NCBI GenBank assembly: GCA_010645155.1
Contig: CM021312.1
Coordinates: 2,267,850-2,331,849, forward strand
DNA length: 64,000 nucleotides
Reading direction: 5' to 3'
Origin: Tigriopus japonicus
Lineage: Eukaryota > Arthropoda > Copepoda > Harpacticoida > Harpacticidae
The notes below the pieces were generated by a model, which saw only the letters and a program-made list of their open reading frames with translations, made no database searches and was not told the origin of the DNA. Both the position numbers and the translations under genes were made by a program. Positions 44,214 through 56,200 of this stretch are shown here, piece by piece; position 1 is the stretch's first letter, and each line of letters starts with the position of its first letter.

Positions 44214-47200
44214 CTGTGGATATCAAAGGGGATGAAGAAATATGTAGAATTTGAAACTAGGAAGGAATCTTGAGACTCAAATAATTTGGATTTTGGGTGT
44301 TAGTCCGAAAGGTTGAACCTTGCCAGTGATGCCAGCCATCGAATCAAAGAAGTAATTGTCATTGTAAAGAATTACATTTCAGACAAAGAATGACAAAAAA
44401 TAGACAAAAAATTAAGGTATTTCAATTACAGATTACAATGATATTTTCACTTTCATGGTAAAATCTTGGATGAAAAAATTTACTCGAATATTAATTTTGC
44501 CATAAAATGATTCCATATTCAAACCGATCAGATATATCAAATATGTACTTATATGATTTGACCAACTTAGAGTTCTCAGGTATAGAGTGAAACCATGAGA
44601 TGTGACCTCTTGCGGGCGCAGGCGTTCAGACCCAAGAAGCAAAATTTCAATACAATCGCGATTGATTGTAACCATTTTTCGACTATTAGGAATTGTCCAA
44701 TCATGCCGACGACTTTTTTCAAAAATGAAGACCATGATCAGATAAAACCGCTTTTGAGGTTTAATTAGCGGGTTTACCTTTGAAATAATTAAAGAAATCG
44801 GTGTTTAAAGTATCCATTTTGACATTTTTTAATATTGTTTGATGTATTGGTGCTTAACTATACTCTATGAAAGTAGGACTTTCAATATCATTTTTCAATG
44901 TCAGAGTATCCTATTGAACATAATTTGCTACGATATTCATTTTAGGTAGGCTTAAATAATTGTTTCAAATCTCGTAAAACCCCTAAAATCATTAATCATT
45001 ATAGTTATTTGAGCAAATTTAAAATAAAAACCTTTACAAAATATCTTCATTGTGATACTTTGACATTGAAAAATGCTATTATAAGTCTTCAAACACTTTC
45101 ATAGAGCAAAACGAAGCACTATTACATGAAAGAATTTTCAAGAATAGACAAAATGGAGACTTTGAACACCAACTTCTTCAATTATTTCAGAGGTTTATTG
45201 ATTTTTTATTTTGATTTTTGAGGTTTGATTAAACCGCACAAACTGTCCTCATTCTTGAAAAAAGTCGTTAGCACATTGGACAACTCCTAATGGTCCAAAA
45301 TGGTTATAATCAAAAGTTATTGTAGTGAAATTTGCTCCTTGTATCTGAACGCCTGCGCCCGCAAGAGGTCGCATCTCATGATTTCAATCTATACTTGAGA
45401 GCTCTAGTCCAAGTGAGAAAAACACCCTGTTTGTATTTTGTAACAGAGTACATTTTTGCTACTTTTCAAATGTTTGTAATTTTTATCATTACAGTATAAT
45501 AAGTAAGGTCTCAAAAATTTAGTATGCTCCACGCACAGTTTCTCTCCAATGGAGTGACCTTGGAACCAAGGTCTGTCAAGACCTCAGAAATCCAATAAGA
45601 TGGAAAACCAATTTCAGTCATTCTACATGATAGAAATCAAAACTCCACCCACCAGGGACCACTGGACAACTCGACCCACCAGACAACTTGACCCACCCGA
45701 CAACTCAACCCACCGCACTACTCGAGCCGCTGGACAACTCGACCCACCGCACAATTTGACCCACCAGACACCTTGACCCAACAAACAACTCGACCCACTG
45801 GACAACTAGATCCATTGGACAACTGGACCCACAAAACAATTTGACCCCCTGGACAACTCGAACCACTGGACAAATCGACCCGCTGGCTATGAATGATACA
45901 AAGCTTGAAAAACCACGTACATAGGACCCGCCGTACATAAACTAACCCAAGTGGACGGCATAGTCAATCAGGGTTGCTAAAATATGCTACACACATGCTA
46001 TACTATTGCCACAATATTATATACATGATTATCTTTAGTGATTACCCAATGATGGGATTCGAGTCCCATCAACTGGGGTCACAACAAACGTTAGGCAACA
46101 AAAACAAGTTTGCGTCTCAAAGCACCCCTGATTTAAAGTCACAAAAGTTAGGGTTGTATGTCAGAGCTCTTTATTGAAAAACAAGATTTGGAGCACAGCT
46201 TGATGAAGGATATACCATTTCATAAATCAGTAAATCGGTGACCCCAGTTTGCAACCTCCAAAGGAAGGCTTGATTTAAGTACTTGAATCCCATCACAAAT
46301 TATATTATCTTTGATATAAACACATGTTTAAGAATTTGATTATGAGGATTACTTTAGGAGTGATATAAACTCCTAAAATGCTATGTTTTATGGAAGTTTT
46401 TGATATCCTATCTAAAGTCACTAAATATCTAATGATTTTAAAATGAATTTGCCTCTTGAGAGATTTTTTTTAGTTTTTAGCAAACAACTTTAAACTTGCT
46501 TTGATATTTCTCCCAGATATATGAAACGGAGATAATAAATAAAACCATATTGAACACAATATATCTGAATATCTAATAAATCACAAAACCACAGAGATCT
46601 TTATATTGTCCTGCAATCAATACTTGATGTATGGTTCTTTTCTTTTAACTATTTTGGAATAATAAATTACCCGAAAAAGAGGGGCACGTCCTATTTGGCA
46701 CCTCTAAAACACGTCCAAACTTGCAAGACTAACATACCAGGTATCTAGCTCCCAATGACATTGCAACTCATTTACCATTTGTACATACATAATGTTGCCA
46801 AGTTCAATCATGGGTTAGGAACTGAAATAAGTTCAGTCTTTATCTACCAACAATGAAAATTATGTAGAGAACTGACCCACGTTTTTGTTCTTATTATTTT
46901 TCATTATCATTATTAGTATGTTCCTTTTGTTGTCATTATTTTTATCTTTGCAATTTTCGGTCTTTTTTTTGTTCTTGTTATTTCTCAACATTTGTTCATG
47001 TGTACCTTGATTTGTGAGTTTGTTTCCCATTTTTCTTTTTTCTTTATTCTTCTTTTTTAATTTTTCTCTCCCCTAAAGCCTGTATGTTACACACTGTGTT
47101 TTTGAGTGGGATACAAAAATAAACAATAAACATGTCTAATTATTGAATGATTAAAACAAAAATGTTATCACAATATGATTTCTGAAAGAAATATGTGTTT

Positions 47201-50200
47201 CTACTAACTCTTATGTATGTGTGTAGCAAATTTGAGCAACCCTGATTGACTTTGCCGGCGACTTAGGTTTGTTTATGTATGTCCTCTCTTATGTACGTGG
47301 ATTTTGAAGCTATGTAACGTTCATACCCGCTGGCGACCAAATGACAACTCGACCCACCAGAAAGCTCAACCCACTGGATAACTCGACCCACCAGACAACT
47401 CGACCCACCAGACAACTCAACCCACTGGATAACTCGACCCACCAGACAGCTCAACCCACCAGACAACTCGAATCACCGGTCGTTTCTCTCATATTGCATT
47501 GAGGAAGATGTTATTTTGCATTTTCTTCTTTCCAAGACTTAAGTCAATGGAGTGGTACCACTAAAAGTGGAATGTATGTGAAATCATGAATTTCTGGAAG
47601 TAACCAACAATATATAGCCCCCAAATTTCCGAATGAATTATTTGGGCACAAATGACTGATTAACCTTATGGCCAAAGGTTAGCTGGGGTCTAACGTTGAA
47701 CCTTGCAAAAATGTTAGCTTATCCCCTGAGCTCTACTGATCAGCGCCTCTTGTGGTCAAATTGAAACATAGTTTCCAGCTGATTATTCGCAATGCCTCTC
47801 TTTGAGTAAAATTTCTCCAAAATATGACATATTGAAAACATAATGCCACTACAAAGAAATGAATACATAAAGGAAAAATCCCGAATGTTTGCAAAAGGGT
47901 GGCATTAATACTCATTCCACTAGTTGGCAACTCTGTTTCAATTTGACCACAAGAGGCGCTGATGGTGACATTTTTTGAAGGGTTGATTGTCTTCCAAATG
48001 TTAGATGTTTTGACTCAATTTATCCTCGCTGGAGGTCTATGTTTTGTCCCATAAAAAAGAGTGTGCTCAATTGCTTCCTCGTTGAATGAAAATCCAATTT
48101 GCAGTCAGCCAATATCTGGGGTAAACTTCCGGCTATTTGACTCAGGTATTCAGAGAGGTTGCAAAAACACTGAAAGTTGGAGTAACTGATATGTTTGTAG
48201 TAGTGATGTGAAATCTGGGCTTTGGCAAGTTTTTTCATGAGAGGTTGCAAGATAGGATGATCAAATACTAAAGATGCTGTATGCATTGATCACAAGTATA
48301 AGCAAACACAAACATGATTTGCAACCCTCCTCCGAAGTCATAAAAGTTTGGGACGATTTTCGGTGCTCTTAAATGAAAAATCCGATTTATTAAGCTTGGT
48401 AGACAGAAGGGAATATGATTTCACAAAGGTTAATTGGCGACCTCATATTACGACTTCTGATGGGAAAAAAATCTTTCAAGCCTTCTCACGCGAGGTTGCT
48501 AGCTTTAGGTTACTCCCAAGGGGCGCGACAAACTCAGGTTTACCATTACATTTCGCCAGAGGGCGCATTGTTCTAAAATTGTCGCGTGAGTGAGTGCGAG
48601 ACAGGCAACCAAGCACCGAAAAATCAGTTGAACGGCTGTTAAGAATTCTGCCGAAATACAAACATACAGCCGGCTGGCTGCCCAAGCAAGCCTTAAATCA
48701 ATGTGCTCCCCCTGGTTACTCCTTCCATAGTACAGCAGTAAGCAAGTTCCTTCTACATAGCGCTAGTGATGTGTTTCGAACCAGGAGTGCTGCCAGTTTT
48801 GACTTGAAAGTTTGTCGCTGTGTAACACGCTGAGTAGCCGCGAGGCCACTCAACGTGGAGTGAGTAGAGAGAGATGAACTTCAATACTGGTTCTATTCTG
48901 CATACAAGGGGTTTATATACATAGCATGGGGAGGGAAGGGTTGTGAGCAACGAAGTTGCTCATAAGCGAGCACGACACAGCTGTTAAAAAGGGCAGGTTG
49001 TATTGAACATTTTGAAAAGAACTAAACAGGGACCAATTTGGCAACGCTCGAACTAGTTCGATTTCGAGTTCCATCCATAGTTATAAAAATGAATTTCGAG
49101 TTTGCAGTGCTGCCATATTTTATTGCAGAAAAGGTCTATTGCTTGTTGAGAAGTTTAGTTGTGGTCAGATTTTTGACCCGAAAAAACAAAGTGGCAAAAC
49201 TCTGCCAAAACTCCAACTCGAAACACATCAGTACATAGCGCCCCTGATCCAAAGACGAATAAAGCAAGGGGTGCCTCTTGGGTTTGCCTTAAGAAAGTGG
49301 AATCTAGCCATTTTATCTCAAACACTTTTTCCGACATACGAATTTTGGTGATCACACCCGAATTTTTTCGACTGGCGGCAGAAAACGGAATCCTTTAGTT
49401 GCGTGAGTAATTTTACTAATGTTGCGTTAGTTTAAAAGTTGCGTAATAATAGTCTCTTCAAATCATTATAAAATAGTAATCGAGTGAAACAGTTTTTCCG
49501 ACACATGAATGGAATCTGAATTGATATAGAATTGGTAATGGAATAATTGATATAATTGATCATGATATTTCAATCTTATACTGACTTAGTTTAATCAAAT
49601 ATTATTAGAAATCAATTCACAAGATAAAACCTTATAGGTATGTCATTTTCCAACACCAAATGTGGGGTATTGGAAGACTAATTTGAGTGCAAATACATTA
49701 GACTCAAACTATTTTACTTTGGATGCCGTTTTAAACACAGAACATTGTTAATACACGCTCTCACTAAAACAGGGTATTATTGAACGTCAAAATATTTACA
49801 AGTTTGACCGGGTCAGGAAATTTTTGCATCAGACCTGCTCCAATTAAAGATAACACAAAATGGAAAGCCTCCAAGTGTTTTGCTTGTACAAAGGATAACC
49901 AGACTAGAGGTAGACTTGCTTCTAACTCGTTTGAATGTACGATTTTTGATTTTATGTAAAATATTGAAATGAAGATTTATTTCTAGTGAGCAAGTCTTAA
50001 TAGTTGTTTGAAGCTATGATTAAATCAGATAAGGTGTGTGACCCTGTATACATATAAAATAAGCGCACGTAAATGACAAGCAACAACACAAAATGGTGTA
50101 CTTTTCATAGTCATGACGTCGCACATTGTAATTTATCATCTTTTCTTTAGAAGTGTTCACCTAATTTTGATATATGAGTATGAGCACCATCTTTACTTTA

Positions 50201-53200
50201 CAAAATTTTAAGGTTTGACAATTTTTTGCTCTTGACGTCCAATTTTTTAAGCATGCCGGTGTCACCCGATGTACCTCGTCTAATTAAATCATAACTTCGA
50301 ACAAATTTGCATAACAACAAAATTTATAAAATAAAACCTGTTCACAAAAGATAAATCTATATTTCGATTTTTGGCAAAAAGTCAATTTGCTTACAACACA
50401 TGATTTCTAACCTGGATGTTAGCAAGTACGAACCCTGAAGATTGAAAATTGCTAAACTCTCACCTGAAAACTTAACTGAATTGGGCTGATTCATTTCCTA
50501 AACCAACTCATTATTTTTGATTTTTTCTCAGTAAATAGCATATCAAACTTTTGTTTCTAGGTTGCAAAAGGGAATGTTTGATCAAATTTCACTTTACTTT
50601 TGTTAGTTAATGAATGGGTTTGCTTTGATTTTTTTTATTCTACTCAATACCCACTACTTAATTCATGCTCTCATCCCCCTTCTCCTTTTCAAAGTTGTTA
50701 TCACTAGTTGAGATCGACCTACTAAAGTTTGAGTAGTTTCCAATCGTTTCTTCCGGTAAATTGCAGGCGTAATGTTTTTAGATTTTATCAGCTAACAAGA
50801 TCAGTCATGGACAATGTGTGGATGACACCTACATATTTTTGGAATCATTTTTGATTAAATTCTGAATTCCAAAGTTATTGGAAAGTCCAAAACTGATTCG
50901 GATTTTGCCTATAATTGATTTGAATGTCGTCCAAGAACAATTCAAATAATGTCCAAGACCGATTTGATTATTATTCAAGACCGGTTCGGAGATTCTCCAA
51001 GGCCATTCAATTATTGACCAAGACCGATCCGAAGATCTAAAGATTAGTTCGTTATTATCCCGTTGTACTGAAAAAATATGTATGAATCTTTTATGAAATG
51101 TCCCAAAACTATGCATATGAAACTTTTCTGACCCAGAAAACTACGAGGAACAACTTTGAAATGAAACTAACTCAGGTCTAGATGAAAAGTTATATACCTA
51201 AAAAACTATTTCTTTTGGAAACTTAAGTCTAGTAGAATTAACTTAAGAAACTGTTGAATTGAATATGATTTAGAATATGATAATCAGCTGCTGGTGTATT
51301 TTGAGAATGAACTTGTCTATCATTTACCCAACGCTCGTGGTATATGAAAACTTAAATTCCCAAGCAAATGTATTTTTTTTTATTTTCTAAAAAGAATAAG
51401 TTTTGGTATGTTTCGTCTTAACAGTTCAAAATGATACTAGATCCTTATACACTCTTTTAAAAAAGATAGTATAAGTGACGTTATAGGTGTACCAAATTAA
51501 AAGCTGCTGCAATTGGTTCCATTGATAAGAAACAAATGTTTAAGTGTTTAGTAATTTCCATCTAAACTTAAAACAAATTATTTAGTAGCATGATCCAAGA
51601 CTGATTCGAATATTGTTCAAAATTGATTTGGATGTCATGAAAGATCGATACGAAAATCGTCTAAGATTGATCCGGCTATTGTTCTAAAGTGGAACTTTTG
51701 TGAGTTCAATTCAGGGACTGTCCAAGACGGATTTAAAGATAAATTAGACTTTTAGACAGTATTATCGGGATTGGTCATGGACGAAATCACAATTGGTTTT
51801 ACAAAATATCAGAATCAATCTTGAATAACATCTGAATCAATAAAGACCAACTTTCAAATGGTTCTTGAACAAGTTCCAGATTGAAAGTTGGTAAAAACCG
51901 ATCTGAAAACTGCCCAAGGGTTTGAAGATTCTCCATGTCCCATCCAAAGCTTGCGCAAGAATAATTTAAAAGTTATCAAAGTATTTCCTGACGAAGTCTT
52001 GGGCAATATCTAAAATGGGTGTGAATAATTTTGGAATCGGTCTTAGACAACATGTAAATTAGTTTTGGATAATACCGGAATTGGTCTTGAGAAATATTAA
52101 AATTGGTTTTGAATGATATCGGAATCGGTCTTCTGAATCAATCTTGAAAAATGATCTGGAACAAGTTCCCGTTTTAAAAGTTGTTCAAAGCTAATCCAGA
52201 AATGCACAAATATTCAGATATTCTAACCGTCAAGTCTTGAGTTGTAAGTTCCAGATCAATCTTTAGGAATATTCAGCTTGTAAAGAGAGTAAATGATTAA
52301 AATAGTTTATATAATTAATGTTTATATGAAATTTGATCTACCAATGAGTTACTGTTGGCAGATCTGTACAACCCTTGAATAATGGGTTGGTCAGGAATAG
52401 TGTAAGACAAATGTCATTTGTGTTTTTTTCCTTCCTCTTTATTTTGGTTGTCTTTTTCTTGGGAACCACTTACAAGAACGATAATCAACGGTGAATATGC
52501 CTATGGTTGAATGGATCAGACTGTTGTTCCAGGTTCTCTCTATCAATTGAATACTTGATTTGACTTTTGCCACCTTCAATTTGGGCGGCGCAATTATTGA
52601 TTTATAATGATTTAGATCGCAATTGATGATTGTGATTGATTGAACTTAGTCAGTACAAGAATGAAAATCAATATTAATTACATATAAATTGGGATTCCAT
52701 TTAGTTTTCGAACAAACTGTTTTACTCGATTACTTTTTTAATGATTCGAACGGACGCAACTTTTAACCGCTTTTAACCTAACGCAACATTAGTAAAATTA
52801 CTCACGCAACTAAAGGGTTCCGTTTTCTGCCGCCAGTCGAAAAAAATCGTGTGTCGGAAAAAGTGTTTGACATTTTATCCTCATATCTGTGCTGGTCAGC
52901 TAGGCCAAAGTGCAGAGGAACAGTAGTGTAGCCAGAATTAGAAGATGAGCATGTGTTCGGTGGGTTGGTTTGATGAACCTTGTCCAAAAATAAATGCATT
53001 TAAATCTCTAATGACAGTTATGCTCAGTGACTTTACTTAAAGCTAATGTGCTGGTTCGAATAATGTACTTTTGCATACTTGAGATGACGATTGTAAAATG
53101 AGTAGCAATATGTGATTGATTTTGAGTTTTTACCTCCCTGTTGTTTTGTCTCCACCCACAGGGCGGATATACGGAAATTTTTGTTGGATGAGTTACAGCT

Positions 53201-56200
53201 GTTGAAGAGCCAAGGTTGTAGGTGAAAACTTGATATTTCCGAAGATTATTACTTAAGTTGTGCCCAAACAAACAATAAGTGACCCTGACTTCAACCTAGG
53301 GATGGGTGACAGCGGCAATTTTGCCCTCGACTCCGACACTGACACCGCAAGGTTGACACCCACGCCGACACCGGCACCTGTGTTGAAGTTGCCAATCAAC
53401 GTCGTGGTGTCGACACTGACACAGATAGCGTGTTCCTTATAATTAAGTCAAAGGAAATGTGCCCTTTTGGACTGTAATATGGAGCACCAGTTTTGATAGA
53501 CCTACGCATACTAAAGACATTTAAGTCCATGAAGTCCATGTTAGTGCAACATAAATTAGAGAGAGGGAAAATAAGCTTACATTTTACAATACCCTAGCTG
53601 GGTGTGTGATTTTCTTTCATTGCGTTTATGTTAATGATGGAACCAAAAATGATGATATTGGATTTTGTTTAGTCCTTCACATTTACAATCAAAATTGGGA
53701 TCAAGTTTTTGGGCGGGCAGTACGTTTTTCAAAAACTCTTGAAGCCTTATACGTCGGCACCAGAGACCTGGTATTGATGCCGACACCGAAAGCCAAAAAG
53801 TTGGTGTCAACACCTTGGCACCGACACCGGCTTCTCGCCCACCCCTACTTTAACCCTACAAAACGAAAGGAACTTGTTTGGGCACAACTCCTTGGAAAAC
53901 TTCACAGCCAAAGGTCAGCTGGGGCCTGAAAATTGTCCAACAAAATGGTAGGCCTGTCTGCCCCAGCGTCTCCTCTCTGCAAACTCTGTGTCTCCACCTA
54001 TGGGGGAATTTTTTTCTTCCGATATATTTAGTTCACATTCCCTTAAAGGACAACCCATCAAAAAACTATTTCATTATTGGATTGAATCCATCACTAGCTG
54101 ACTAAAAGATTTAAGCTGACCACACTTTACCTGTGAGCCTATAACCAAAACATGGGCCCCTTTGATTTTGGCTTGCTTCATGCTTGACTTCAAACTGAAA
54201 TAGGCTTGTGGACCATACTGGGAAATTGAAATTCCATGCCTTGTTCTGTTCAAGAAATTGTCCACTTTGCTTTTATTCCAAACAGTGGTTCCAGAAGATA
54301 TTGGTTTGTCATTTCTGTATGCGTTAAAAACGTGTATTCTTCCTTGATAGGTGAAATCCTCGTAAAGAAAAGACGGAATCTGTAAGAAAATGGAAAGAGA
54401 AGAGATAACTTAATTTGAATTTACGTAGGAACTAATGTTTCTGAAAGGTACACAAACACGACGGGCTGAAAAAAGAGCCGTTGAGTCATTTTACCTGACT
54501 ATTTTAGGTTTTGTCTACCTTAAAACTTTATTTCTTCCCCAAAACGATGAATTCGGTAAAATCTTACCTAAATGAAAATGAGGAGAAAACATTTTATCTG
54601 AACAATGACGGGACGAAATTTTCGTCACAATGTGAACATTTATCACCACTATTAACTTTGATTTAACACCAATATCAACTTCAATTTAAGACCAATATCA
54701 AATTCAATTTGAGACCAATATTAACTGTAATTTTAGCCCAACTTTAACTTAAATTAAAACCAACATTATACACAAGTACGAGGATATTAGCACTTTGAAC
54801 GCAAATAAACATGAGCTTTGTCCAATGATATTAATTGTCGCAATGGACAAAATTTATTGATATTCATAATTCTAACTTTATTTTCAGAACAATATTGACA
54901 TTAGCGAAAGAGAGGAAAATTTGTTCATTTGACGCATTTTGAGATCAAATAAACCAACGAGGGGAACTTTTTAATGGGTACGGTCACATTTTTTCGAAAA
55001 GTGGCACATCTTACCGTCTCAGGAGAATTTTCAAATTCTGAGTAGGTGTCAAAGAAGTCAAACTTGAACAAATTATCACAAGTGAAGGGTTTCCGGACAA
55101 TGTCATACCATCCTTTACCAATGATCTCAGTCTTTGATTGTTCAGTCACACAAATTTTACCACATTTGGATTTGACCTTCAGTACCCGAGCTTGAACGTT
55201 TTCCAAAGCACGTTTATCTTTTGGAGATGAATACTTGGGATCTGAAAAGAAATGGGAAAAGAAAACGCCATTCATGCAAACCACATAGTGTGCCACAATT
55301 TGAAAAATTCTTGCAAAGCAAGAACCAACAAATCATCTGGATGACGAGGTTATTAACAACTTTTTGGATCCTATTGACGCCCCTGGATCACGGCCATAAA
55401 AGACATGATCGATTTGGCTACCATAAAAGGAAGGAGATGCTTACGAGTGGACCCAATCATAAACAAAAACATTATACATTTTGGAGCCATGCTTTTAATT
55501 GAAAATTACTCCGATCAGATTTGATATGAACAAAGAAACAACTTGAGCAAATTTCACGGAAAAATTTTTGAGTTATCTTAACAAACCTATTGTGAGTGTT
55601 GGCCAATCACTGCAACAGGGAAACAAGGAATTCTTCCTATCCACTTCTCCCATTTCATATTTTCGTGCCACATTTTCGTAATCCGGAATAAGGACAATCA
55701 ATCAAGAAAGTAGTTCCATATCTTGCAACAAGGCATGATATCTATGAAAATTGTAAGAGCAAAGCTGCGTTTGACAGCAAAATCCTACGAAATTCAGTTG
55801 AATGTCTTCCTTTATCTAAGAGTTTATTCGAGATAACCAACAAATAACTGGCAAAATCAGAATTTATATGGTCATTTTGACTTCGCAAGCGACAAGAAGG
55901 ACGTGGACAATTCTTTGGATCCTATTGACGCCCCTAGATTACGGGCATAGAAGGCATGGTTGTTCAGGCTGCCGCAAAAGGAGGTGCCTGGCTAAATTGA
56001 GCTTTGGAGAAGAAGATAATTCATAACATCTTACATCAACATCACAGAAACTGTTGAAAAGATGGAATCTAATCTCAATCCTTGAAACATACGAGTCAAC
56101 TTCATTGGACAATTAAAATGAGCAGGAAAGGATTCCTGTGTCAAGAAATTTCAAGAAGAGCAAGAAATAATATTTTCGTCTAGAAAACATCATGTGCTGC

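Noticed and set aside
45623..45938. Minus-strand frames with repeated SGGSSCLVGRVVQ peptides
   Set aside because: They are translations of the 18-bp minisatellite, whose unit length keeps any frame open.
46040..46080. Possible tRNA T-arm (GATGGGATTCGAGTCCCATC)
   Set aside because: No acceptor, D or anticodon arm at the right spacing; a chance palindrome.
48480..48960. LTR-like segment near 48.5-48.95 kb
   Set aside because: No second LTR, primer binding site or polypurine tract in the window.
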